DNA from: an uncultured Gallionellaceae bacterium
GTDB taxonomy: Bacteria > Pseudomonadota > Gammaproteobacteria > Burkholderiales > Sulfuricellaceae
Assembly: GCA_937873435.1 (NCBI GenBank)
Contig: CALMWM010000264.1
Span: 1-8,407, forward strand
Reading direction: 5' to 3'
DNA: 8,407 nucleotides
A program made the translations under genes and the position numbers. Below are positions 1 through 7,215 of the stretch, one piece after another. Positions within the stretch are counted from its first letter, which is position 1, and each line of letters begins with the position of its first letter. The notes under the pieces are model-generated. The model did not search any database. It was given only the letters and a program-made list of their open reading frames with translations, and was not told the origin of the DNA.

Positions 1-359
1 CCGTCCACAACCACCTTGTCCTCGACGATGTCGGTAACGGTGTAGAGCATCTCATCCTCCCCACCCTCCGTCACGCCCTCGAACTGCATCCCGATCTCGA
101 CTTCCTCGGGAAACGAGTTACGCGGCTCGATCCTGATCAGGTCGGCATCGTAGTCGCCGAAAGCATCCGCAGGTTGCAGCTTGAGTTCCACCTTGTCGCC
201 GACCTGCTTGCCGGCCAGCGCTTCCTCGACCAGCGGGAAAATCCCGCTGTATCCGCCATGCAGGTAAGCCAGCGCTTGCTCGCCACTATCCACCATTTTG
301 CCGTCGGCATCGATGACCTGATAATCCAGTGTGACGACCGTATTTTTATCGATTTGCAT
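1..359 (-). CDS. slyD: SlyD-like FKBP-type peptidyl-prolyl cis-trans isomerase (3' end cut by window edge)
   Basis: Cytoplasmic FKBP-type prolyl isomerase and folding helper of the SlyD group; E. coli SlyD also serves as a metallochaperone for nickel enzymes. The visible part is 119 residues starting MQIDKNTVVTLDYQV. No signal peptide is seen. The SlyD-type split FKBP domain is recognisable: an N-terminal FKBP strand with DADGKMVDSG (18-26), the loop YLHGGYSGIFPLVEEALAGK (32-51), QVGDKVELKL (52-61), then DAFGDYDADLI (65-75), which leads into the insert-in-flap domain (about 68-118) with its IGMQFEG strand (89-95). The usual return into the FKBP core and the histidine-rich metal-binding tail, if present, lie outside the window. 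The ATG at 359 follows AGGA with an 8-nt spacer. It lies 86 nt downstream of jetD on the same strand and probably has its own promoter. The family call is firm; the gene symbol is by resemblance, since several bacteria carry SlyD-like paralogues. Confidence 0.9.
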   Translation of the reverse strand, partial: MQIDKNTVVTLDYQVIDADGKMVDSGEQALAYLHGGYSGIFPLVEEALAGKQVGDKVELKLQPADAFGDYDADLIRIEPRNSFPEEVEIGMQFEGVTEGGEDEMLYTVTDIVEDKVVVD

Positions 360-365
360 GAGTGC

Positions 366-374
366 ATTCCTGAA
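366..374 (+). repeat. 9-nt direct repeat, copy 1 (downstream flank of the operon)
   Basis: ATTCCTGAA, identical and in the same orientation as 7167-7175. This copy overlaps the Shine-Dalgarno of the slyD-like gene (AGGAA on the minus strand), which gives it an independent reason to exist. The two copies enclose the whole jet operon. Confidence 0.2.
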
Positions 375-388
375 TTGCTGAAATTCGA

Positions 389-394
389 ATTGTA
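389..394 (-). promoter_or_regulatory. Candidate -10 box for the slyD-like gene
   Basis: On the minus strand this reads TACAAT, one base from the sigma-70 -10 consensus, about 30 nt upstream of the slyD-like ATG in an AT-rich patch of otherwise GC-rich DNA. No good -35 hexamer is found 16-18 nt upstream (best reads AGGCAA), so the promoter would be weak or activator-dependent. The rest of the 360-445 gap holds only the ribosome binding site and a short GC palindrome near 418-428 that lacks a T-run in the operon's direction. Confidence 0.35.
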
Positions 395-445
395 TTCGCT
401 AGCAGCAATAGTTGCCTACCCCGCGGGTCGGAATTTTTCTGGAAT

Positions 446-1621
446 TTACCCGAGCGCCGCCAATGCCGCCTCCAGCCAGCCGAAGCCGATGCGTTCCTGT
501 TCAAGGCGCAGGCTGGTGCGGATGCAATTGTCCCGCAGGTCGTCGTAGAGCGCCTGTTCTTCGGCGTTCAGCCGGGGCAGATCGCGGCGCGTCGGCTGGT
601 CTTCCTCGCCCCATAGCGACTCGAATGCCAGCAGAGTGGCGCGATCCATCAGGAACGACGCGGCGTGGGGAAAATGGCTGCGCAACTGGTCGAGGATGGC
701 GAAGCCGTGGGTGTCGATATCGCCCCAGTAATACATCCGGCAACGCGACAGCCACATGGCTTGAGCCAGCATGTCGAAGCCGTAGCCCGCGCCGAAGATC
801 AACAGACTGTCCTTGGCCTCGGGAAACGCCAGGAAGTTGATTTCGTTTTCGGTGATGAAAACCCGCGTCGCCTTAAGGTCGAGCAGGGCAAAACTCTCTT
901 CATCGAGGGTAATTTCCTGCTCGGGGCCGCCGGGAAGAAAGCGTTGCTCTCCATCCAGAATACGGAAACGGATACGCGCCGGTTTGTCGCGAAAACCGTA
1001 GCGGCGGGCGAACTGGCTCACCCCGCCGGAGTCGGCAGCGATGGCCTCGGGCGGCAATACCGCATCCAGCAACTCCGCCAGCACGCCGCGCCGGGCTTCG
1101 ATGAATTTGCTGTGCACGCCGGGAATGTCCACCTGGCGCAAGTACACGCCGGGACGCGGATGCCGTTCCAGCCAGGCGACGATTTCCAGCAAGCGCCCCC
1201 ACTCATCGCCCAGCGCCAAGGCGCGTAGCGGACGTTGCGCCAACCAGCCCAGCAGCCGGGGTTGGCGGGCACGGGTTGCTTCGAGCAACGCGACAAAACG
1301 GGCGGCTTCGCGGCGCTTACCGAGCAGCGCCACGGCGGCGTCGAAGCTGTCTATCCATGCCTCGGCGGGAATCGCGTTGGCGCCGAGCACCCGATGCTGG
1401 ATTTCGCGCATTTCCACCCGGAATGACGAGGACTCGCGCAATTCGCCGATCCAGGCGCGCACCTCGTCGAAACGCTCGGCCATTTCGGCGGAAGTGGGAC
1501 ATTTGAGGGTCAAACGGCGCGGAAACAAAGACTCGCCGCTCACCAGGCTGGAGAGGATGTCGCCGCGCTCCCAGAGTTTTTGCACCTGGGCGCGCAGGTC
1601 GGCGGGACGTGTCCAGTTCAT
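446..1621 (-). CDS. jetD: JetD, Toprim-fold nuclease subunit of Wadjet (DUF3322 + DUF2220)
   Basis: Nuclease subunit of the Wadjet anti-plasmid complex. In characterised systems it is a dimer that cleaves circular DNA once the JetABC motor has fully reeled it in. The protein is 391 aa, normal for the family. The N-terminal half (about 1-185) is the DUF3322 arm and DNA-binding part, ending in PGVHSKFIEARRGVLAELL (167-185). The C-terminal half (about 190-391) is the DUF2220 Toprim-like domain: TENEINFLAFP (257-267) supplies the Toprim glutamate, FGAGYG (276-281) follows, and YYWGDIDTHGFAIL (297-310) carries the metal-binding DxD pair D301/D303. The conserved RLEQERI (372-378) is near the C-terminus. 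All expected acidic residues are present, so it looks active. The ATG at 1621 was chosen over an upstream in-frame start at 1702 because it begins just 4 nt after the jetC stop, has GGGAG (1631-1635) 9 nt upstream, and the extra 27 residues are a jetC-overlapping low-similarity stretch. Last gene of the operon. Confidence 0.95.
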   Translation of the reverse strand: MNWTRPADLRAQVQKLWERGDILSSLVSGESLFPRRLTLKCPTSAEMAERFDEVRAWIGELRESSSFRVEMREIQHRVLGANAIPAEAWIDSFDAAVALLGKRREAARFVALLEATRARQPRLLGWLAQRPLRALALGDEWGRLLEIVAWLERHPRPGVYLRQVDIPGVHSKFIEARRGVLAELLDAVLPPEAIAADSGGVSQFARRYGFRDKPARIRFRILDGEQRFLPGGPEQEITLDEESFALLDLKATRVFITENEINFLAFPEAKDSLLIFGAGYGFDMLAQAMWLSRCRMYYWGDIDTHGFAILDQLRSHFPHAASFLMDRATLLAFESLWGEEDQPTRRDLPRLNAEEQALYDDLRDNCIRTSLRLEQERIGFGWLEAALAALG

Positions 1622-1625
1622 CGCC

Positions 1626-4600
1626 TTATGCTCCCTGCGCCTTGCGCTTCTCGGCCCGGTATTCCTCGATGGACAGATTGCGCAGTTGGGAAGCGCGCCC
1701 ATCCTCGTTGTGGACGAAACCGACGCTGGCGACGAAAGGTTCGATGATGTGGATTTTCTGCAGGGGCGTGACGATCAGCAATTGCAGGTTAAGCTGGGCG
1801 AACAGGCGCAGGCCGTATTGCGCGGATTCGTCGGAGCCGCGCCCGAAGGCTTCGTCGATCACCACGAAGCGGAACGAGCGGGAACGCACCTCGCCCCATT
1901 CCAGGCCGAACTGGTAGGCGAGGCTGGCGGCGAGGATGGTGTAGGCGAGTTTTTCCTTCTGCCCGCCCGACTTGCCGCCGGAGTCGGAATAATGTTCGTG
2001 TTCGCTATCGTCCTCGCGCCAGCGCTCGCTTGCGGCGAACACGAACCAGTTGCGCACGTCGGTAACTTTGCCAGTCCAGCGGCGATCCGCTTCGGACTGG
2101 CCTTCCCTTCCGCGAAAGCGCTCGATGATGCGCTTGACCTGGAGAAATTTGGCTTCCGAGTATTGGGCGTCTTCCGAGCCGGTCAGCGCGCCTTCGGTGC
2201 AGGCCCGCAACTCGCTCTGGAAATCGCGAATTTCGGCATCCGGGGTCAGCTGCGCCTCCAGCACGATATAGCGGCCGGGGTTGTAGTCGATCTGGGTGAG
2301 CGAGCCGTTGATGCGGGCGATGCGCTCCTTGATTTGTTCGCGTTCGCGGGCCAGTTGCGACTGGAAATTGGCGACTTCACGGATGGTGTTTTCGTTGAGC
2401 AATTCCTTGAAGCGCGCTTCGAAACGCGGCAGGTCGTCGGCTTGCAGCCCATCGAGCATATTCCGGTATTCGTAGCCCGCTTCGATGGCGGCATCCACCT
2501 CGCTGGCATCGAGCTTGAAGGCCTCCTTGTAGGCGGACATCGCCTGGATGATCCTGTCGCGCAGGCGGTCGAGCTTCTTGGTTTCGTTGTCGATACGGGT
2601 CTGAAGCCAGTCGCGCAGGTCTTGCTGGCGGTTGTCGCAGGATTCCACCGAAAGCTGGTGCTCGCCCAGCGCCTCGCCACGCATCGCGTCGAGGCGTTCG
2701 GAATACTCGGCGGCGGTGGTATCGAGTTGCGTCAGGGTCTGTTCGCGCAGTTCTTCGGCAGCCTCGCGCCTGGTTTGCGTCGCGCCCAGTTCGCGGTTTT
2801 TTTCGGCCAGTTTTGCTTCCGTTGCGGCGAGTTCGCCGTGCAGCGCGCGCAGCCGCTCGGCGAGCTGTTTCAGTACGTCCGACGCTGCTTCGAGCTGATG
2901 CTTTTCTTCGAGCAGATGGGCGATTTCGACGGCCAGAGACTGCCAGTCGAGTTCGCGGAAATCCAGGTATTCGTCGAGTTTGGAAAGCGCCGTGAGGCGT
3001 TCCTTGACGCTCTTCTGCTCGTCCTTGACCTTGCCGATCAGGCCGCCCAGTTCGTCCAGGCGCGCTTCCCGCTGGCGGGCCTGGGCTTCCAGCGCGGCGA
3101 TCTTGGCAGCGTTGCTCCAGCCCAGCACGTAGCGGCTACGGTCGTCGAGGCGGTGGCGGTCGTCCTTTTCGTGGCGCTCGCCGGGCGATTTGATCTGGCC
3201 GGCGCGGGTGATGGCGCGGGTTTCGCGACGGAACTGCTCGGGCGTGGCGCAACAGGCCACGTCGAAGCGTTGCGCGACTTCGTGTTCCAGCCAGTCGTAA
3301 AACGGCGAGTCGGGCTTGATCGCCAGCTTGCGCGCCAGCGAATCGCGGTGCAGGTCGGGCCGTTCGCCCCGCACGTTGCGGCGCACCCGGAAATACACCA
3401 GGCGTCCGCGCAAATGAGTTTTATCGACCCACTCCGCGACCGCCGCGTAGTGTTCGTCGGGCACCAGCAGCGACAGGCCGAAACTGCGCAGCAGGCGCTC
3501 CGCCGCGCCCTCCCAGTCGCGTTCGTCGTCGCGCACTTGCAGCAGTTCGCCGGCGAACGGCATGGCAGCCTCGTCTATGCCCAGCGCGGCGCAGAGGGCG
3601 GCGCGCATCGCGACCTGCTCGCCGGGTATGTTGCTGCGCCGCGCTTTCAGTCCGGCGATTTCGTCGGACAGCGCGGCGTGTTCCTGGCGGCCCTTGCGGA
3701 AATCGAAATCCAGTTCCTTTTCGCGGTTCTGGAGCCGGGATTCGGCTTCCATCGCGGTATCGGTCAACACCGAAAAACGCTGCTGCTGGCCGAGGAATTC
3801 GGCTTCCCCTGCGGCGGGACGTTCCCCCACCGCGCTCGCCAGTTCGGCGTAGCGCTGCGCCTTGCGTTCGCGCGCCTCGCGTTCCTGATCCTTCTGGCGG
3901 ATTTCGGCGGCCAGCCGCTCCAGGCGGTCGCCGCCGTTGTCGGCGATGCTGCGCTTGAGTTCGTCGGCGGCGACCCGCTGCGCGTCGCGCTGTTCTTCGA
4001 GACGCCTGACCTGAGCGTCGTGGCGCGCCCATTCGTCGGCCAGCCCCGCCAGGCGCTTGTCCAGCAAACCCAGTTTGAGTTCGGCGAAATAAGGGCGCAG
4101 CGCTTCGCGGCAGGCGCGCAACGCCTCGACGCCCGCGCCGAGTTGGGCGTGGCGTTCGCAATCGGCGACCAGCGGGGTCAGCAGCGCCACCTGGCGCTTG
4201 GCCTTCAACACCGCTTCATGCGCGCGGTTGAGGTCGTCGAAATGGCCGATCAGGGCGGCGATGCGCGGTGCCGCTTCGAACGGCTCCAGCATGTGGCTGC
4301 GCACGAAATCGGTGAGATTGCCCACCGATTTCATCGACACGGTTTGATGAAACAACTCCAGCGCCTGATCGTTGTCGATGCCGAAACGCCGGCGGAACCA
4401 CGCGCCGTAGGGCGGAAAACTGTCGAACAGCTCGCAGCCCGGCCCGCGCAGCTTCTTGCGCAGTTGCGCGATGTCCGGGCCGAAATTCGCGAAATCCGCC
4501 GCAATCGACAAGTCCCGTTCCGCGCCGACGAAGAAGCGCGCCGGTTGTCCCTGCGCATCCTTCATCCAGAAAACCTGGGCCAGCGTCACCGTCTGGTCGT

Positions 4601-4991
4601 AGCCGGCGTTGCGGAACACCCCGAGGATCACCGAATAGCTGTTGTGGTCGCGCAGCGCCACCGGTTTGGCGCTGCCGCTGGCTTCGTTGCGCTCCGACTT
4701 GTAATGCCCGAGCACGTAGGAACGCAAGCTGCGCTCCTTGCTGTCCGCCCCGGCGGCCTTGTTGTAGGCGATGCGCTGGGCCGGCACCAGCAAGGTGGTG
4801 ACGGCGTCGACCAGGGTCGATTTGCCCGAACCGATGTCGCCGGTAAGCAGGGCGTTCTTGCCCTCCGGGTGGAGCGTCCACACCCGCCCGTCGAAAGTCC
4901 CCCAGTTGAACACCTCCAGGCGTTGCAGGCGAAAGCCCGTGAGCGCGTCGTCGGCGACGAAATCCAGTCCCAGCGAGGCGAGCTCACTCAT
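1626..4991 (-). CDS. jetC: JetC, SMC-type ATPase subunit of Wadjet
   Basis: SMC motor ATPase of Wadjet. Dimers of JetC with JetA and JetB form the loop-extruding complex that detects small circular DNA. The protein is 1121 aa, usual for JetC. The N-terminal ATPase half has the conserved LEVFNWGTFDGRVWTL (25-40), Walker A GDIGSGKST (51-59) and VGNLTDFVRSHMLEP (223-237). A long charged coiled coil runs from about 255 to 450, a hinge region from about 455 to 625 (including RYVLGWSNAAKIAALE, 620-635), and a second coiled coil from about 630 to 930. The C-terminal ATPase half has the signature SGGKSGGQKEKLAYTILAAS (1004-1023), Walker B VVIDEA (1043-1048, acidic pair D1046/E1047) and the following FGRGSDES D-loop. 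LLIVTPLQKIHIIEPFV (1071-ish onward) is typical of the family. The ATG at 4991 overlaps the jetB end by 8 nt and sits 6 nt after a strong GGGAGGGG (4998-5005). An in-frame start at 5069 lies deep within jetB and adds 26 uncharacteristic residues. Confidence 0.97.
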   Translation of the reverse strand: MSELASLGLDFVADDALTGFRLQRLEVFNWGTFDGRVWTLHPEGKNALLTGDIGSGKSTLVDAVTTLLVPAQRIAYNKAAGADSKERSLRSYVLGHYKSERNEASGSAKPVALRDHNSYSVILGVFRNAGYDQTVTLAQVFWMKDAQGQPARFFVGAERDLSIAADFANFGPDIAQLRKKLRGPGCELFDSFPPYGAWFRRRFGIDNDQALELFHQTVSMKSVGNLTDFVRSHMLEPFEAAPRIAALIGHFDDLNRAHEAVLKAKRQVALLTPLVADCERHAQLGAGVEALRACREALRPYFAELKLGLLDKRLAGLADEWARHDAQVRRLEEQRDAQRVAADELKRSIADNGGDRLERLAAEIRQKDQEREARERKAQRYAELASAVGERPAAGEAEFLGQQQRFSVLTDTAMEAESRLQNREKELDFDFRKGRQEHAALSDEIAGLKARRSNIPGEQVAMRAALCAALGIDEAAMPFAGELLQVRDDERDWEGAAERLLRSFGLSLLVPDEHYAAVAEWVDKTHLRGRLVYFRVRRNVRGERPDLHRDSLARKLAIKPDSPFYDWLEHEVAQRFDVACCATPEQFRRETRAITRAGQIKSPGERHEKDDRHRLDDRSRYVLGWSNAAKIAALEAQARQREARLDELGGLIGKVKDEQKSVKERLTALSKLDEYLDFRELDWQSLAVEIAHLLEEKHQLEAASDVLKQLAERLRALHGELAATEAKLAEKNRELGATQTRREAAEELREQTLTQLDTTAAEYSERLDAMRGEALGEHQLSVESCDNRQQDLRDWLQTRIDNETKKLDRLRDRIIQAMSAYKEAFKLDASEVDAAIEAGYEYRNMLDGLQADDLPRFEARFKELLNENTIREVANFQSQLAREREQIKERIARINGSLTQIDYNPGRYIVLEAQLTPDAEIRDFQSELRACTEGALTGSEDAQYSEAKFLQVKRIIERFRGREGQSEADRRWTGKVTDVRNWFVFAASERWREDDSEHEHYSDSGGKSGGQKEKLAYTILAASLAYQFGLEWGEVRSRSFRFVVIDEAFGRGSDESAQYGLRLFAQLNLQLLIVTPLQKIHIIEPFVASVGFVHNEDGRASQLRNLSIEEYRAEKRKAQGA

Positions 4992-5613
4992 CGTCCGCCC
5001 CTCCCGCGCCGCCGAGTTGCGCCTGATAGGCCGCCAGCCGCTCGTCGAAATCCGCCAGCCATTGCGCATCCACGAAGGCCTTGAGGATGCGCCGCACCTC
5101 GAACGCCGCCGCTCCGCCTTGCGCGACCTTGAGGCGGCGCAGGAATCCCAGTTCGACGATCTTGTTGAGATGGGTTTCGATCTGGTCGATCAAGCGCGTT
5201 TCGTTGCTGGTTTCCGGCAGGAATACCCGCACCAGTTCGACGATCTCGTCGCGGCTCAGCACCAGCCGGGTGTCGCCGCCGCCGGCGTCGAATTCGGCGA
5301 GCTTCTTGCGCAACAGCGCCAGCAGCAGGCTTACCGGGAACGACAGGGGGCGCCGCGCCACCAGACGCGGCAGTTTGAGCGCCGCGTCGTCAGCCGGCGC
5401 GCGGGCGCGCAGGAAAGCGTAGCCCTCGGCCTCGTCGAGCGCCAGCTCCAGCCCCAGCACCGCCACGTAATCGCGCACCCGCGCTTGCAGAGCGAGCAGG
5501 GCGTTCCACAGGGCGGCGTCAGCCTCCTGGTAAATCACTCCCTTGAGCAGGGAAATCACCAGCGCCGACAGCTCATTGCCAGCCGCGCCGTTTTCCGCTT
5601 CCTGTTCCGCCAT
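4984..5613 (-). CDS. jetB: JetB, KITE/MksE-like winged-helix subunit of Wadjet (DUF4194)
   Basis: Small accessory subunit that binds the JetA kleisin in the Wadjet SMC complex, analogous to MukE/MksE. It is 209 aa. The sequence shows the DUF4194 pattern: LVISLLKGVIYQEADAALW (19-37), the helix-strand run ARVRDYVAVLGLELALDEAEGYAFL with tyrosines and a leucine-rich core, then LPRLVARRPLSFPVSLLLALL before the second winged helix. The second half contains SRDEIVELVRVFLPE, a DQIETHLNKIVELGFLRRL helix-turn-helix-like stretch, and the conserved FEVRRILKAFVDAQWL. The C-terminal tail is low-complexity (GGAGGADDE). The ATG at 5613 starts 2 nt after the jetA stop codon, with GAGG (5619-5622) 5 nt upstream. 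A start at 5691 would overlap jetA by 25 codons and is not supported by the family. The 8-nt overlap with jetC suggests coupled translation. Confidence 0.93.
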   Translation of the reverse strand: MAEQEAENGAAGNELSALVISLLKGVIYQEADAALWNALLALQARVRDYVAVLGLELALDEAEGYAFLRARAPADDAALKLPRLVARRPLSFPVSLLLALLRKKLAEFDAGGGDTRLVLSRDEIVELVRVFLPETSNETRLIDQIETHLNKIVELGFLRRLKVAQGGAAAFEVRRILKAFVDAQWLADFDERLAAYQAQLGGAGGADDE

Positions 5614-5615
5614 GC

Positions 5616-7070
5616 CTACCTCACGAATATCACCCGCGGCAAGCGCGCCCGCTTCATGGTTTCCGCGCCGTCCGGCGCGGCGCTCGTCCACTCGATGGAT
5701 TCGCTCGCCGCTTCATCCACCACCGCTTTGAAAGTATCGCCCGCCAGTTGCAGATACGCCACCAGTTCCGCCAGGCCGTGCTGGAGCGGCTGCATCCCGC
5801 ACAGTTCGCGCAAGGTGATTTGCGAACGATCCTGCAAGGCGTGGCGGATATGCCGCGTCAGCCGTGCCTTGTCGATCACCACCTGCGAATACAGCGCCGC
5901 CGCGTCCACGTCGGCGTCGCCCGCTTCCAGCGCGAGGGCGGCGATCACCGGCTTCACGGCGGGGGTGTGGAGGGGGCGTTCCAGCGGCAACTCGATGTCG
6001 GCGGCGGTATCGGCGATGTTCATCACCTCGCCGGGCGGCGGCGATTCGCGCAGTTGCAGGGCTTTGGCCTCGATGCCGTGAAGAATATCCATGATGCGGC
6101 GATTCTCCAGCCACGCCTGGTCGTCGAGAAAGCGCCGCAATTGCTGGGAAAGCAGAGCCACCGTGCGTTGCGTGTGCTCGCCGGCTTCCATCCAGTCGTA
6201 ATGAACGCGCCGGGTGCGCAGGTCGGGCTGCATCGCGGCGACCGGGGGCAAGACCAACACCCGTTCCAGCAATGCCGACAACTCTTCCTGGCGGCTGCTC
6301 GACATCAGGAAATCCCAGAAAGCGCGGAAACTGCGCCCCTGGTCGGAATCGGCAATCGCATCGCGCTCGCCCATGATCTCTTCCAGCAGCGCGCCTTTCG
6401 AGCCTTCCCACAGCGCGATGCGCTCGCGCACCCGGCGATCCAGCCCGCGAAAATTGTGCTCCACCTCGCGAAAGTCGGTGAGCAGTTCGCGGGCCAGCCC
6501 GATGAACTGCTGGAAACGGTCTTTCAAGGCGGTGTCGTCGAGGAGCGGCAGATCGCCGTCCAACGCGCGGGCGATCTCCGCGTCGATCTCGTCGCGGCGC
6601 TTGTGCAGTTCGGCGAGGCGCGCCTGCGGGTCGGTTTCGCTGCCCTCGCTCATCTGCTTGAGCAACTCGAAAAGCGTCAGCAAGCGCGACTCGGTACCCA
6701 CGAAACTGCGCTCGGTCAGTGCACCCAGCCAGGCGATGGCCTTCTCGGTGGGCGGCGTCAGGTCGAAATGCGGCTCGTCGGAACCCTGCACATAGAATTT
6801 GCGCAACCACCCCTTGTCGCCGCCCGCCCAGTCGTTGAGATAATCCAGCGCAGCCTTGGGAAAAGCCGCCGCGCCCAGTCGCTCGCGCAGGGCGAACAGT
6901 TCGTCCTCCAGCGCCTCCGCCAGATCCGCCTGCGCCATCACTCGCACATTCGGCGCGACGAACACCCGCTGCAAAAAACTCGCCACCAACGGCGCATGAT
7001 CGGAACGCAGCAGCCGCCATGCCGGATGAGTCTGGCGCAACAGGTCGAGCGTGGCATAGTCGAGAGTCAA
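5616..7070 (-). CDS. jetA: JetA, kleisin-like subunit of Wadjet (DUF3375), TTG start
   Basis: Kleisin-like subunit (MksF/MukF analogue) that bridges the JetC heads and recruits JetB. It is 484 aa, usual for DUF3375. The N-terminus has the family pattern LDYATLDLLRQTHPAWRLL (3-21) followed by DHAPLVASFLQRVF (24-37). KFYVQGSDEPHFDLTPPTEK (91-110) forms part of the N-terminal winged-helix region. A long helical middle segment runs about 130-245, then SFRAFWDFLMSSSRQEEL (247-264). The C-terminal winged helix includes ITLRELCGMQPLQHGLAELV (418-437), and the protein ends with IEWTS (459-463) and RVIFVR (479-484). The start codon is TTG. The frame is open only 6 codons further upstream (stop at 7089-7091) and contains no ATG or GTG, and a later start would delete the conserved N-terminus. 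No clear Shine-Dalgarno precedes it, so the first cistron may be translated weakly. It is separated from the upstream FKBP gene by 145 nt. Confidence 0.95.
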   Translation of the reverse strand: MTLDYATLDLLRQTHPAWRLLRSDHAPLVASFLQRVFVAPNVRVMAQADLAEALEDELFALRERLGAAAFPKAALDYLNDWAGGDKGWLRKFYVQGSDEPHFDLTPPTEKAIAWLGALTERSFVGTESRLLTLFELLKQMSEGSETDPQARLAELHKRRDEIDAEIARALDGDLPLLDDTALKDRFQQFIGLARELLTDFREVEHNFRGLDRRVRERIALWEGSKGALLEEIMGERDAIADSDQGRSFRAFWDFLMSSSRQEELSALLERVLVLPPVAAMQPDLRTRRVHYDWMEAGEHTQRTVALLSQQLRRFLDDQAWLENRRIMDILHGIEAKALQLRESPPPGEVMNIADTAADIELPLERPLHTPAVKPVIAALALEAGDADVDAAALYSQVVIDKARLTRHIRHALQDRSQITLRELCGMQPLQHGLAELVAYLQLAGDTFKAVVDEAASESIEWTSAAPDGAETMKRARLPRVIFVR

Positions 7071-7116
7071 GGCGGTGTAGTCTTTGCGTTAATTTGGACG
7101 GTCGGCGAGGTGTTCC

Positions 7117-7141
7117 CTATCGATCAAAACATAACCGATAG
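7117..7141. repeat. Imperfect inverted repeat upstream of jetA (possible operator)
   Basis: The arms are CTATCGAT (7117-7124) and ACCGATAG (7134-7141). They are complementary in 7 of 8 positions around a 9-nt AT-rich spacer, giving a 25-nt dyad. It ends 46 nt before the jetA start codon. The size and placement fit a dimeric repressor site, but no regulator gene is in the window. The AT-rich loop without a following T-run makes a terminator unlikely. Confidence 0.35.
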
Positions 7142-7158
7142 TCGCGAGATTACGGACA

Positions 7159-7173
7159 TAGGTTCGATTCCTG
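7159..7173 (+). other. tRNA T-arm-like sequence upstream of jetA
   Basis: The sequence TAGGTTCGATTCCTG contains the near-invariant tRNA T-loop string GGTTCGATTCC (7161-7171), with TAGG/CCTG able to pair as a 4-bp stem including one G-T. I could not fit acceptor, D or anticodon arms around it and no CCA follows, so it is not a functional tRNA. It may be a tRNA 3'-end remnant of the sort left at integration sites, or chance. Confidence 0.25.
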
Positions 7174-7175
7174 AA
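7167..7175 (+). repeat. 9-nt direct repeat, copy 2 (upstream flank of the operon)
   Basis: ATTCCTGAA, the second copy of the repeat at 366-374. It overlaps the T-arm-like sequence. By rough count a shared 9-mer between two gaps of about 90 and 140 nt is expected a few percent of the time by chance, so this is suggestive only. Confidence 0.2.
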
Positions 7176-7215
7176 CAACTCCCCGGCCCTGCTTCGGCAT
7201 TCCCCGCCAAGCCGA

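Larger units (their letters stand above)
446..7070 (-). other. Complete Wadjet (JetABCD) anti-plasmid defence operon
   Basis: Four same-strand genes in the canonical order A-B-C-D with junctions of +2, -8 and +4 nt, all full length and with catalytic motifs present. Wadjet systems limit plasmid transformation by extruding and cutting small circular DNA; this function is known from characterised members and inferred here. The order and domain content fit type I, but the subtype is an inference without a tree. No integrase or transposase gene is inside or adjacent within the window. Confidence 0.95.
7071..7215 (-). promoter_or_regulatory. Upstream region of the Wadjet operon
   Basis: This 145-nt gap separates the FKBP stop codon from the jetA TTG and must hold any promoter specific to the operon. 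No good sigma-70 promoter is visible; the best pair on the minus strand is TTGTTC and CGTAAT with an 18-nt spacer, which is weak. No convincing Rho-independent terminator follows the FKBP gene, so read-through from it is possible. The inverted repeat and T-arm-like sequence in the gap are listed separately. Confidence 0.4.

Noticed and set aside
417..428. GC palindrome (ACCCCGCGGGT) between jetD and the slyD-like gene, considered as the operon terminator
   Set aside because: The stem is only 4 bp and the following T-run is on the plus-strand side, the wrong direction for the minus-strand operon.
446..1702. A longer jetD starting at 1702
   Set aside because: It would add 27 residues overlapping the jetC end; the ATG at 1621 has the operon spacing and a Shine-Dalgarno.
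1041..5084. A very long plus-strand open frame (about 1347 codons) antisense to jetC, jetB and part of jetD
   Set aside because: It mirrors strongly conserved genes on the other strand, its translation is low-complexity and rich in repeats of A, G, R, F and Q with no recognisable domain, and long antisense frames are expected in GC-rich coding DNA with biased third positions.
7071..7215. Full tRNA or tmRNA gene on the plus strand around the T-arm-like sequence
   Set aside because: No acceptor, D-arm or anticodon arm could be folded around it and no CCA end follows.
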